64,000 nt of DNA from Cristatella mucedo (taxonomy: Eukaryota > Bryozoa > Phylactolaemata > Cristatellidae). This document shows, piece after piece, positions 54,776-64,000 of this stretch. Each line of letters starts with the position of its first letter. Position 1 is the first letter of the stretch. The DNA is taken from assembly GCA_009760855.2 (NCBI GenBank), contig WPIO01000001.1, positions 23,692,001 through 23,756,000 on the forward strand. Reading direction: 5' to 3'. A model generated the notes under the pieces. The model had not been told where the DNA came from and did no database searches. It was given only the letters and a program-made list of their open reading frames with translations. Both the position numbers and the translations under genes were made by a program.

Positions 54776-55003
54776 CTCTGTATCAGCAGGAATCCGATCG
54801 GGTAGCCTGGGGCTGACCGGCTGGCTTCCACCTCTGCTGCTACTGCTGCTGCCGTCTGCTGCTTCTGACGTAGTCGCCCGATAGACGGACATTTCGTGGT
54901 CGTAGTCGGCTTCAGTGCAGGCATGATCCAGACGAGGACGCTGGCAGTTCCTGCACAGATCTTTCTTCCAGCTGTTTTCCTTAAAATCGTCGCACGTACT
55001 CAT
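54776..55003 (-). CDS. PEAK-like: PEAK-like scaffold, first coding exon (residues 1-76)
   Basis: Starts with a true ATG and MSTCDDFKENSWKKDLCRNC, then Q-R-P-R-L-D-H. Cys4, Trp12-Lys13, Cys17, Cys20 and His27 have the same spacing as the N-terminal motif of vertebrate PRAG1 and PEAK1 (C..F...WK...C..C......H). The arrangement looks like a small metal-binding element, although I know of no proof for that. A Ser-rich stretch and PVSPRLPDRIP follow. The donor is CAGAG|GTAACA, phase 0. An AG (...cctacgcag) lies 3 bp before the ATG, so a 5' UTR exon probably lies farther upstream. The 54659-54775 continuation of the frame is intron read-through. Confidence 0.85.
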
Positions 55004-55184
55004 TCCCTGCGTAGGCGAATCTCAACAATCCTTGAAGGAAACGGAAATTTTTTATCATGAATCTTTGAAAGAATACGCTGGGGATATGCTCCCACAAAGC
55101 CCTATACAGTCTCCACACACATTTACACCCAGTTAGTGTCCAGACGTAGAAAGTTCAAAATCCGATATGTTTCCCACTGGCCTC

Positions 55185-55945
55185 TTGTACAAACCTGAAA
55201 TCCTTTGGAGATCGTGCATTTAGTTCGCATGCTCCCAAAGCCTGGAACTCACTCCCGACATGTGTCACAACATCCCCTGACTTGACTGCATTTCGACAGC
55301 TGCCTCAATTTTAAAAGCTTCATTCAGAAGACTGCTTCTACAGCAAGCCATCATGTCCGATCCCTATCCAAGATTAGGAGCTGTCTGCCACAGTTGCTTG
55401 TAAAAAATTTAACAAGCTCCTTATTTCTGTCTTGGCTTGATTATTGTTATTCCCTTTTGGCTGGACTGCCAAAGAAAGCTATTAGGCCACACTGTAGCAG
55501 ACTATGAATATGGCTGCAAGGCTAGTCTTCAAGTCCCAGCGGTTTGAGCACGTGTCACCTTTGCTAAAAGAGCTAGGATGGATGCCGGTTGAGCAACGGA
55601 TACAGAGCAAAGTTCTTACGCTGACCCACAAGGCCCACCACGGCTTGGCTCCTTCGTACCTAGCTGAACTGCTGAAATTAAAAACGCACCTATTTATGAC
55701 AGCATTTAGAGGTTGTTAGATTCGTCCTTCATGTGCTTATGCGTGCTGACACTGTTGCATCTGCCACCAACCACACTTGCAAGCTGACCCTATGCATGTC
55801 AATCCTAACCATGTTATTATTTTTGTTTATCCAGCATGCTACCACTTACCATCTGATCGTATTTCCGCTGCAGCAAATTTAAAGCGCCTAGAAAGAGATT
55901 GAGTTCTCTGATGGTACTTTGTCAAACGTGCTATTATTATTAATA
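55185..55945 (+). mobile_element. Mosaic LINE: LINE-A / LINE-B / LINE-A
   Basis: 55185-55305 is LINE-A C-terminal sequence ('ttcgcatgctcccaaagcc'). 55306-55676 is LINE-B (M-N-M-A-A-R-L-V-F-K-S-Q-R-F; LLKELGWMPVEQRIQSKVLT; HHGLAPSYLAELL). 55677-55945 returns to LINE-A ('aaaacgcacctatttatgac', 3' UTR, tail, ATT end). All three parts have the same orientation. Confidence 0.85.
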
Positions 55946-56234
55946 TTACATGCATTAATTATTTTCTTCTTCCTTACTCAATGCGAGTGGTTTCGCTTAC
56001 TGCCAGTACATTGAAGTTTATCAGAGGACCGAGCAGCGCTTCTCGTGTCTTAACAGAGGTGCCGCATGCCAAAGTGTCGGCTGGGCCGATATAAAATAAC
56101 ACCTTGCCATAGCGTGCTATACGCAGTACAGGAAGCACGTCAAGTTCAAAGTGATAACGTGCGAATCGTCAGCCCGAATAAGCCTACAAAGAACAATTCA
56201 CGCGGACCAAGCAAACGCTGTAAGGCACAGGTGC
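55946..56234. other. No recognised feature
   Basis: Short spacer between LINE copies. Confidence 0.4.
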
Positions 56235-57640
56235 ATTTTCAGCTATTTTTAATGTCAAGTCGACGAGGTCTCGTGACGTCCCTCGGGGCGGGGGTGAGCT
56301 CCAGGCTTTGGGAGCATACGAACTAAGCGCACGGTCTTCAAAGATTTTAGGTTAATTAGACGGATAGCTAAATGGCTTGACTCAAAAGAGCAGATGGTAC
56401 GTTGTGTAGCCTGATTAGGAAGCAATTCGGATAGGTAGACCAGAGCAAGGGACTCGAGGGACCAAGACGCGAGTGACATAACTATGAAGTCAATGCGTTG
56501 TTTGACTTGATGCCAGTGCAGGTCGGTGAGAATTGGTATGATGTGGCAACTGCGACGCTCACGACAGACAAGCCTAGGTGTAGAGTTTTGCACCAACTGT
56601 AAGCGCCTTATCCAACTCGTCGGAAAACCTGCAAATAGTGAGGTACCGAAGTCAAGACAGAATGTTACAAATTAATTGACTGTTTTATATGTGGTATACC
56701 TGTCTGTGCACGCCCGAATTTAGACTGTTTGCAATGTTACGTAGCTGAAAGTAGGAAGACCTGACAGTGGAGCTGATGTAGTCGTCTTATGGGAGGTCAC
56801 TTTGGAACAGAACAACCAGATTTCGTGCCGAGGCAACAGGAGATATGCTTGGCCCGAACGCCTTCCTGAGGGTTAGGTTTTTGCATTTCTGAGTTAGCAC
56901 CGAGTTTCCCAGGACTAGTAAGTTCATTTTGTCGTCGCTAAATTTGAGAAGATTTGTTGCCATTTCAGTGCGAATGTCATGAGTACAGTACGCAGCAAGG
57001 GCATGGGGTGAGTTTGAACTGCTGGAAAGCAGGGAGGGTCCAAAGCACAAGCTGCACGTACCATCAGCATGTAAATGAAGGCCTCGATTGCACTTGGCGA
57101 TTACATTGGCAAGAGAGAGAGAGAGAGATGTAGAAAGCGAGAGACTATAAATTATGGAAGGAAGCGGACCAACCACAGATGCCTGGGGTGCCTGAACTCA
57201 AGGCTCTTCGGATGACTGTTGTCTGCTGACATAAATGCTTCGGAGTCTAACACTGAAATAAGACCTACCCAATTGCCAGTTAAGCCCAGATGAAAGGAGA
57301 AGCGCTTAAGAAATACTCGCCGATCCATAGTATCAAAAGCTGCTGAGAGATCCAGAAGAACCACCGACGAGATTCTACCGACGAGATTCTACCTAGGTCG
57401 GCATTCCCACGAAGGTCATTATATAATCGCAGAAGCGCTGTCTCTTTTGAGTGGTTTGCTCGAAAAATCTGACAGGAACTTACTTTATTGGCGTGAAGCT
57501 TTAATAAAATTAAATCTTAGTTGGTGTGCTGCTACTTGGTCCAGTGTCTTTGATAGGAATATCAGTATGAAGACTGGGCGGAAGCTGCTTAAGTTCACTT
57601 GTCTAATGCTAATCTTCTGTGGCCTAACGACAGCCTTCTT
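56235..57640 (-). mobile_element. LINE-A copy, antisense, decayed
   Basis: The minus strand encodes VLLDLSAAFDTMDRRVFLKR (RT motif A region, 57361-57302) and, further on, L-A-A-Y..DIRTEMATNLLKFSDDKMNL (near 56960). At 56596-56255 it encodes VQNSTPRLVCRERRSCHIIP. Stops and frameshifts are abundant. Confidence 0.87.
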
Positions 57641-58296
57641 GAAATAGATTTTAACCCAGCGGTGTATTATTTCGGCACCGCACGCCGGCCACTAAACCGA
57701 TCGGCAGTAGGTTACTATATATGAGAATACAAGATTACTCACGGCGGCACTATTATGGGGGCTGCTATAACCCTTTAAAAGGATGAGGTACGGGAAAGCA
57801 AGGGCAGGTCCTTGCAAAACTGCGAAATTCGATGAAGTATTGGGTGAATAAAATCTGAAAACTACAGCAGACAGGTTTAACTCAGTTAGGCAGGTACACC
57901 TCAAAACACTTTGGAGGCTTTCAAATTAGCCATCGCTCCCTATTTCGGAAGGATGCAGCTATCGATGACTACGGAACAGTCGGCTAACCAATTGGTTGAC
58001 CATTTCTGACCAGTCGACAAGGACCAAAACGTTGATTTACATTAAACTAAATAAGCTCCGAGCTTTCTTTGAGCGAAAATAACTAGCTAGACTTCCACTG
58101 CTACCCAATTTCGCAACGATCACATGTTTTTATTATGGTAGAACGCCAGAGAGTACGCATGCACAAAGAGCAACGACGAGCTAATAGCACCACGTCTAAG
58201 AAAATTTTGGCAACCGCGACAGCCATTTGAAATATAGGCAATCGACGTTTAATTAATATGATCCTCCTCCTCCCGCTCCACGGCCGTTCTATTGGT
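57641..58296. other. No recognised feature
   Basis: Nothing recognised upstream of the PEAK-like start. Confidence 0.45.
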
Positions 58297-58450
58297 GAGC
58301 CGTGATGGCATGCTGCGTAAGGCGGTTGCTTTTGATGGGTTCGAATCCTGTAGTGGGGTGATCCTTTATCGCCGCTGCAAGCGGTGGTGATAGCCATCAG
58401 AGCTCTTCCGTCGCTAAACAAAACAGGCTTTTAAATCAGCTAGTATTTGT
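58297..58450 (+). mobile_element. SINE-A with internal deletion
   Basis: Keeps the A-box side ('gtgatggcatgctgcgtaag'), loses most of the palindrome, keeps the B box ('gggttcgaatcc') and the body to 'aaatcagctagta'. Confidence 0.85.
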
Positions 58451-58596
58451 TTTATTTAGCTAGATGTTTTTCTGCCGTCACGATCATTTGAAAAACCTTG
58501 AATAATGTATTTGCCTGTAGCTCCAAAAACCGCCAGTTCCTTTAGGCCGCAGCACTAACTGCATAATGATGCAGCAAGCTCAGAGCGGCATTCTGT

Positions 58597-60150
58597 CCCG
58601 GGGGTCCCCGGGTAGAAGCTTCGAGATTTATCTCAAATGCAGCCCTTTAATTGGCATTTCCACTCTCCCTGAAATCTGCGTCGCGGAAGTGGTCAGTTAT
58701 GGAACAGGAAATTGAAGCAGGCCTTGCCTTCGAGCTGCTGCACGCTGCTGCCTTGCCAGACAGCGAGAGTGCGCTCACGGCTGAGACTACGCGCTCTGCG
58801 TACTTTGGCGTTCTTCACCCATCCTCGGAAGAGCACGACACTACTACTACGCCCCACGAGCCGTTCACGGATGCAAACGCAGCACCTTGTACTGCGATCG
58901 ATCAATTTAATTGACGCAACGAGCTGCAGTGCACGCGCTGGCTGGAAGCAGCCCTGCGAGTCGCGGCCATCAAAGCACTACTCGCCACTGCGAAATAGAT
59001 GCCATCTGACAAGATCTACTCAGGGGAGGTCGCCGGAAATAAATGAGGCTTCGGCGAAGAAGAGCAAGGGTGCCTGCCGGTAGTTCTATGTTCGGGCCGC
59101 TCGAGGTCGTTGTGCCATCTTCTCACGATCGTGGAGAGCTCGAACCAGAGCTGCAGCCTGAGCATAAAACCACCGTGCAACCTTGAGCGAGAAGCTCAAG
59201 CACGCGCTTGACCCAGCCCTTCGCCCCAGGCCGGGTTTCATGCGTGCGTTCGTGCACGCTCGCGTGCTCGTGTGCATGTGAGTTCGCTCGAGTGCGTGCG
59301 TGCGTGGATGGGGTTGGTGCCAGCTCGGGCAAGGAGCTCATCACTCCGACGACCTACGCTGGTTTCTCTCAACCATTGCCCGCTCGCTCTTTCGAAACTA
59401 GATTAGCCAGGCCCGCAGATCGCGGGCCTCGCGCCCGCCAGCGAGAGGAATGGCCGCGACGAACCGGACCGCCACCTACGCCCACCGAGCCCGAAAGCTA
59501 CCCGCGGCGCCGCAGCGCGATCCCTGCGTACGAGCCCAACGCTTACCTCTATAACGGTCTCGGAGGTAAGCGGAACACCAGGAGGCGAACTCTCGAGTCC
59601 GAGCACGCCGACCGCACCGGATGCAGAAAGGTCGCTTCGACCCGCAGCTCCGGAGGAGGCGCATCTGCCTTCATGCAGCGGGGCGGCGCTACCCGGGGGG
59701 GGGCGTGGTGGCTCCGCTTGCGCTAATGGCACCGAAAACAGACGCGAATACCTACCTGCCCGCCGCTGACGACGAGGGCATTCGACGTCGACCGTCGGCG
59801 TACTCCTCCGCTACATTACGTACGACCGCCTCCGCCACTGCCTCGCGGCAGCCGCTGCCTCGGTTCAGCGGGCCAGCTTCGAGCAGCTGGGCGACGAACG
59901 ACGACGCGGGCGGGCGCAGCGGTCGGTACGCGTGCGACCAGCCGAGCCTCGAGGCCTCGAGATCGATGGAAGCCGCGCGGCTGCTCGATATTGATCGAAT
60001 TACGAGAGAGCCGCGGGCTCGAATGCGTCTGGCAGGTGCCCGTCGTATCGCCGAAGCGGCTCTAGCCGGCCGAGATCGATGAGAAGCGAAGCAAACCGCG
60101 TATGCCGTAGAAATTACTCGCCGCAGCGGCGGCGGCGAAGCGCCAGCAGC
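58597..60150. promoter_or_regulatory. CpG-rich block, candidate distal or bidirectional promoter
   Basis: Long CpG-dense stretch about 3.6-5 kb upstream of the first PEAK-like coding exon. A GAG|GTAAGC donor lies on each strand, at 59547/59546 (-) and 59565/59566 (+), in mirror arrangement. The minus-strand donor could belong to a 5' UTR exon of the PEAK-like gene. Frames at 59208-59726 and 59621-60082 (+) have no recognised motif, and a G-run lies at 59695-59704. Confidence 0.4.
58699..58914 (+). CDS. Short hypothetical ORF, 71 codons, doubtful
   Basis: ATG to TGA encoding M-E-Q-E-I-E-A-G-L-A-F-E-L-L then an acidic Ser/Thr/Glu-rich stretch, ending AIDQFN. Its composition looks more protein-like than neighbouring frames, and it could be a terminal exon or a short standalone gene. 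I see no domain, no poly(A) signal and no clear splice partner. Confidence 0.2.
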   Translation: MEQEIEAGLAFELLHAAALPDSESALTAETTRSAYFGVLHPSSEEHDTTTTPHEPFTDANAAPCTAIDQFN

Positions 60151-61087
60151 AGCCGGCGGTCGACCTGTAGCTGAGACTGGGCGGCTGAGGGGAGCACTGT
60201 CCAGGATACTCAGGATAGCAGCCAGACTCCGTGTGACGTCATACCTTTCGCGCCTAGCTTCTTTGTTTCTACGCGACCGCCCGTGCAGCCGCTCTGCTGG
60301 CCACTTTTACTGTGTATCTACGTAGCGGCTAGACGACCGTGCGCGAGCGCGAATGCCGAGGCGCTCGAAACACAGCCACAAGCTACCAAGGGTACCAAGG
60401 GACGCGCGTAGTGTCGCTCCGCCAAGAAACGCCTCTGCGGTTGGGCCGCTTGGGCTGCAACCGGACCGGCGCTAAGGCTTCGTCTCCACCGAAGGAGCCA
60501 CTGAATCGACTGGTGGCTCCCGTCGGCGCCCGTCATGCATCTCGGCGCCCGTCATGCTACTTGGCTGTCGACGATTGCGGCACTCCGATCTCGCAGTCTC
60601 GCTACATGGGCAGTCGTTGGGCTTGGCAGCCTCTTCTCTCTCATCTTCTCTACCCCGGTGGTTCCCTATCCTAGAATCTCGTCGAATCCTATCTCGTCGT
60701 TGCCTATTCCATCATCGCGTCGAATGTCATCGCCCCTCTCTATTTCTCTCCCTTCTTCTCTCGTCAAATCTCCTCGTCCATCATCTCACATGCTTTTCCC
60801 GTCCTGCTTTCGTGTACTCTCACCTTCGCTCCTCTTCTTCTTGTCTACGCTTCAATCGACTACAGCTGCCGTGGCGTCAGGAGGCAGCAACTCCCAGTCG
60901 GCCATCTGCCGAGAGGGCATCGCCGTCAAACCGTGTCTAGGAAGAGTACCTTATGTTGTCAGCCGAAGTATTTGCTTGTCAAGTCCATCGAAAGACCCAG
61001 CCCAAAGAGTGATTGCACTTGCAATGCATGTACAGTTATTTAAGTCCCAGTCCGGCCAATAGCTGTATTGATAACATTAGCGATATA
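60151..61087. other. GC-rich then TC-rich sequence, no gene recognised
   Basis: Contains a tandem duplication of 'ggcgcccgtcatgc' near 60524-60556 and a pyrimidine-rich stretch at 60640-60860. The + frame 60535-61062 is low-complexity Ser/Leu/Pro and is not called. Confidence 0.4.
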
Positions 61088-61152
61088 ATAGTAATCATAA
61101 TACATTTGTTATAATGCCCTCGGAGAACTCAATCTCTTTCTAGGCACTTTAT
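61088..61152 (-). repeat. LINE-A tail, antisense
   Basis: 'tataatgccctcggagaact', 'caatctctttctaggcactt' is the reverse-complemented tail. Confidence 0.8.
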
Positions 61153-61414
61153 ATTTGATGCATACTGTTTGGAAAGCATGCTGTCCACAATGCAGCCTCA
61201 ATTGGCATAACGGCCAGCAGCAACAAATTGAAGCAGTTCCACGAGTGCTGGCCAAAATAGGGTAGGCAACACAAACTGCTCTGCAACCCCGGGAAAACGC
61301 CTAAACATGCATGAGGCAATGTGTTCACAATGTGCCAAAGCAATCGGCATGCCATTTCAGCATCCACTGCTGTGAAGCCCAGCACGGTGTAGCAGGACAT
61401 AAGTACGAACAGGC

Positions 61415-61629
61415 TTGCGTGCTGACACTGTGCATGCTGCCACTAACCACATTTGCATGCTGACCCTGTGCATGTCACCCCTAACCATATTATTCATTTC
61501 GTTTGTTTTTCAAGCATGATTTTACTTACCATCAATTGCATTTCACTTTACAGCAAATTTAAAGCGCCTAGAGAGAGATTAAGTTATCTGAGGGCGCTTT
61601 ATCAAGTGAATTATTATTATTATTATTAG
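61415..61629 (+). mobile_element. LINE-A, short 5'-truncated young copy
   Basis: Only the last 210 bp or so of the 3' UTR, the stem-loop and (ATT)n. By eye it differs from 52856-53068 at about four positions. Confidence 0.92.
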
Positions 61630-62029
61630 TCAGCAGTTGCAATTTCCATGCACGAGTCAGAGCAACTACCAAAAACGATGCTCTGATGTGCGCCCTCACT
61701 CTAGAAACAGTCACAACTTGACTTGGAAGAGGTTGTGAATTAGCAGAATTACTACTGCCGCAGCATCTATTAAGACACCACGGCAGTGGCACTTCTGGCT
61801 GCCGTCAGTCGACAGATGAGAAGCCAGCAGGCAATGAAATACAAACTTATCCTATATTTGAATAGTGCCAAGAGGGGATTACATTTATGTCTTAGAACTT
61901 AACACATGCTTGAATGGAGACATGCTAACTGAGCAAATCTTTTAGGACTCAAAATTGCTGCACGCATGAGCAAATAAAAGAAAGTTCCCACGGACGGAGC
62001 AATTGCCGTGAGAGTAGATGGATTTTTAG
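61630..62029. other. No recognised feature
   Basis: Nothing recognised. Confidence 0.4.
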
Positions 62030-63260
62030 CTGCCCTTTCAAAATCGTCAAGTCAAAGGATGTCGTAATGTCCCTTAATGTCAATATCCAGGCTTTGGGAG
62101 CGTTAGAGCTGAGAAGATGACATTTTAAAGGATTTGAGGTCGGTTAGAGGCGCAGTTAACCAACCATAACTTATGAGTAGCTGAACAGGAATATATAAAG
62201 TGCCTATAAAGAGATTTGGTTGTCTTTGGGTGCTATAAGGATGTCATGTAATAATAAAAAAATTGTATTCCAAAGGAAAACCCGGTAGTGTCGAATTTCA
62301 AAGCCGAAGCAAGAAAAGGGAAAGACCTAAGCGTGAATGAATGACTAGCGTCGATGCGAAGTCAATGTCGATTTCGAAGCAGTCGATGCGAAGCTTAATG
62401 GATAGCCAGCGCCGGTCGGACAAAAGCAGTGGACTACAATGTGGCAGCTGCTACGTTCAAAAGAGGAAAGCTGAGCTGTAAGATGTTGCATCAACCGTAA
62501 GCGTCTTCAAGTCACACCGCCTGGAAGACCTGCAAGTGATGGCGAGTTGTCGAGGTCGATGCGGAATGTCACAAATACGTGGACCAGCTTAGCTTCAGTA
62601 TCTTTATCTAAGGAGGGCCGAATTTTTTTCAACGGTTCGTGCGTGAAACCTGGCCGACCTGACTCTGCCGCTGTGGCCATCTAGTTCTTTTGGAGCACGA
62701 CGCCCAGGCTCCGAGTAGAAGCCACCGGGGATGCTGGCGAAGAGCCCATTTTGAGGGTCAGGCTTTTCAGTCTCTGAGTGACACTAGGTTTGCCCGCAAC
62801 CATTAATTTGGTTTTTATTATTATTCAATTTTAGAAAGTTTGCTGTCATTTAAGTGCGAATTTTGGCCATGCAAGCTACAGGAGAGTTAAGAGACTTGAA
62901 GGTACTTGGAAGCAGTAAGTGATCGAAGTACAGCTGTTTTTAATCAAATCACCATAAAAGTGAGAGCTTAGACGGTGCTTGATGATTGCACTGGCTAGAG
63001 AGAAAGAGGGAGAGAGATTATATATTATGAAAAGAAGTACGCATTGAATGGAAGACCCTGCAGTACCCTATACTTCGAACGGTCACAAGATGACCATTTG
63101 CCATTGGCACGTGCGCTCTGAAATCTCCCACTAAAAAAGGACCCAAACCTTTGCATTGCAATATTCACGGCGCTTAGGTGAGACGATAGGTGTACAAGGT
63201 CTTGGTGACCGATGGTACCAAAAGCTGTTGAAAGATCCTGAAGAAATTTATTTCGAGACC
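62030..63260 (-). mobile_element. LINE-A copy, antisense, decayed, with nested tail scrap
   Basis: C-terminal remnants lie near 62080-62150 ('ccaggctttgggagcg') and RT remnants at 63250-63025 (minus strand: L-Q-D-L-S-T-A-F-G-T-I-G-H-Q). A + strand tail scrap at 62195-62262 ('aaagtgcctataaagagatt', 'gggtgctata') interrupts it. Confidence 0.8.
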
Positions 63261-64000
63261 ATCTGTAAGGCAAGTTGTAGACCTTGGATGGCAACTGAAG
63301 GCCACATATACTTTTTCGGGCAAAGACTTTAGACTATTACTATTAAACTATTCGAGGTTAAGGTAGTAATTAATAGTTATTGTAGCATTATTAAAGCAGT
63401 TGTCGGTTCATCGAACTCTGCTCGAATGCTTCCTCACAGCATCTTACTGTAAATAAAACGTCACGATGTCAATGGTTCGAATATAAATCTCATACAGCAG
63501 GCAAAATGAAGAGGAGGGTTTCATAGAGGATTTGTATACATGTAAATTAAATTTGAAATTCGGCGTTAAATGCAACGTCGTTTGGCAGACTTTGCAGTTG
63601 CTTGCGGAAACTGTTCCGACAGAGTATACTAAAAAGATCAGGCTGACAAAGCTTCTTTTGTAAACCGAGGCTCTTCTTGACCTCTGATAATCTTATCTGT
63701 TTCTTCTAGATTCTTGATGGAGTCGCATACTTCTTTGAAAGGTCTGCACACCTAGTTATTCCTTTGCCCGACGCCCTTGCCGAGTTTCTCAATGAGACAT
63801 TGTTAAAATTTCGTTTAGCGGTACAGCATGTAGATACCAACGCAGAGGCTCTTTGACCTCGTGCATTCTTGCACTTTCTAACGACTCAATATCTAGTCTG
63901 TCTTTGCCCACCTAAACAGATCCCATCGCTTCTTCGGCATAGATAGCCGATGCGGTGGCTGCTAAACAGCAGTCCAGCGTATTTGCTCTACCCGTTTCTC
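63261..64000. other. No recognised feature
   Basis: Nothing firmly recognised to the window end. Confidence 0.4.

Noticed and set aside
59208-60082. Two long frames (172 and 153 codons) in the CpG-rich block
   Set aside because: Stops are rare in high-GC DNA and both strands are open; no recognisable domain. A coding role cannot be excluded, but I cannot support it.
60535-61062. 175-codon Ser/Leu/Pro frame
   Set aside because: Low-complexity pyrimidine-rich DNA gives such frames by composition; no motif, start context or splice support.

Overview
The window is nuclear DNA from a metazoan, most likely an invertebrate. Protein-coding sequence is sparse and cut into exons by introns of up to about 10 kb with GT/AG borders. 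Exons and promoters are CpG-rich, and the introns are full of decayed LINEs, tRNA-derived SINEs and microsatellites. I see no bacterial-type operons, CRISPR arrays, rRNA or intact tRNA genes. I cannot name the phylum from sequence alone.

Two genes can be reconstructed, and they converge. (1) 10372-19192 (+) is PHAX, the phosphorylated adaptor for U snRNA export: three coding exons, all phase 0, 384 residues, with the RNA-binding domain split across exons 2 and 3. (2) 55003-19739 (-) is a PEAK-family pseudokinase scaffold (relatives: vertebrate PEAK1, PRAG1/Pragmin, PEAK3). I assembled it by eye from seven coding exons, 55003-54776, 45025-44269, 35976-35813, 25205-25166, 22609-20949, 20842-20689 and 20574-19739. 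Every splice junction is in phase and the total is exactly 1279 codons plus a stop. It begins with the family's N-terminal Cys/His motif, carries an EPIYA-like tyrosine and other SH2-type tyrosine motifs, and ends in a very degenerate kinase fold followed by the C-terminal helical dimerisation region. A second in-phase first exon (37212-37182) in a CpG-rich block predicts a 961-residue short isoform. The stops of PHAX and the PEAK-like gene lie about 550 bp apart, tail to tail.

Layout: 1-10.1 kb, repeats (LINE-A, SINE-A, SINE-B) with no convincing gene. 10.1-19.2 kb, PHAX, with LINE-A in intron 1 and LINE-B in intron 2. 19.7-55.0 kb, the PEAK-like gene, including a GC-rich block (37-45 kb) that holds the alternative first exon, a 15-bp G-rich minisatellite, several perfect hairpins and the proline/glycine-rich exon 2. 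55-58.3 kb, LINE fragments. 58.6-60.7 kb, a CpG-rich block that is a candidate distal promoter. 61-64 kb, more LINE-A.

The repeats form a small ecosystem. LINE-A is an L2/CR1-like (APE endonuclease plus RT) element whose 3' end folds into a stem-loop followed by (ATT)n. SINE-B has a tRNA-like head and carries a close version of that same stem-loop tail, as expected of a SINE mobilised by LINE-A. SINE-A is a second tRNA-derived family with a long palindrome in the anticodon-arm region. LINE-B is a second related LINE family, and one copy is a LINE-A/LINE-B/LINE-A mosaic. All family names A, B and C are labels for this window only.
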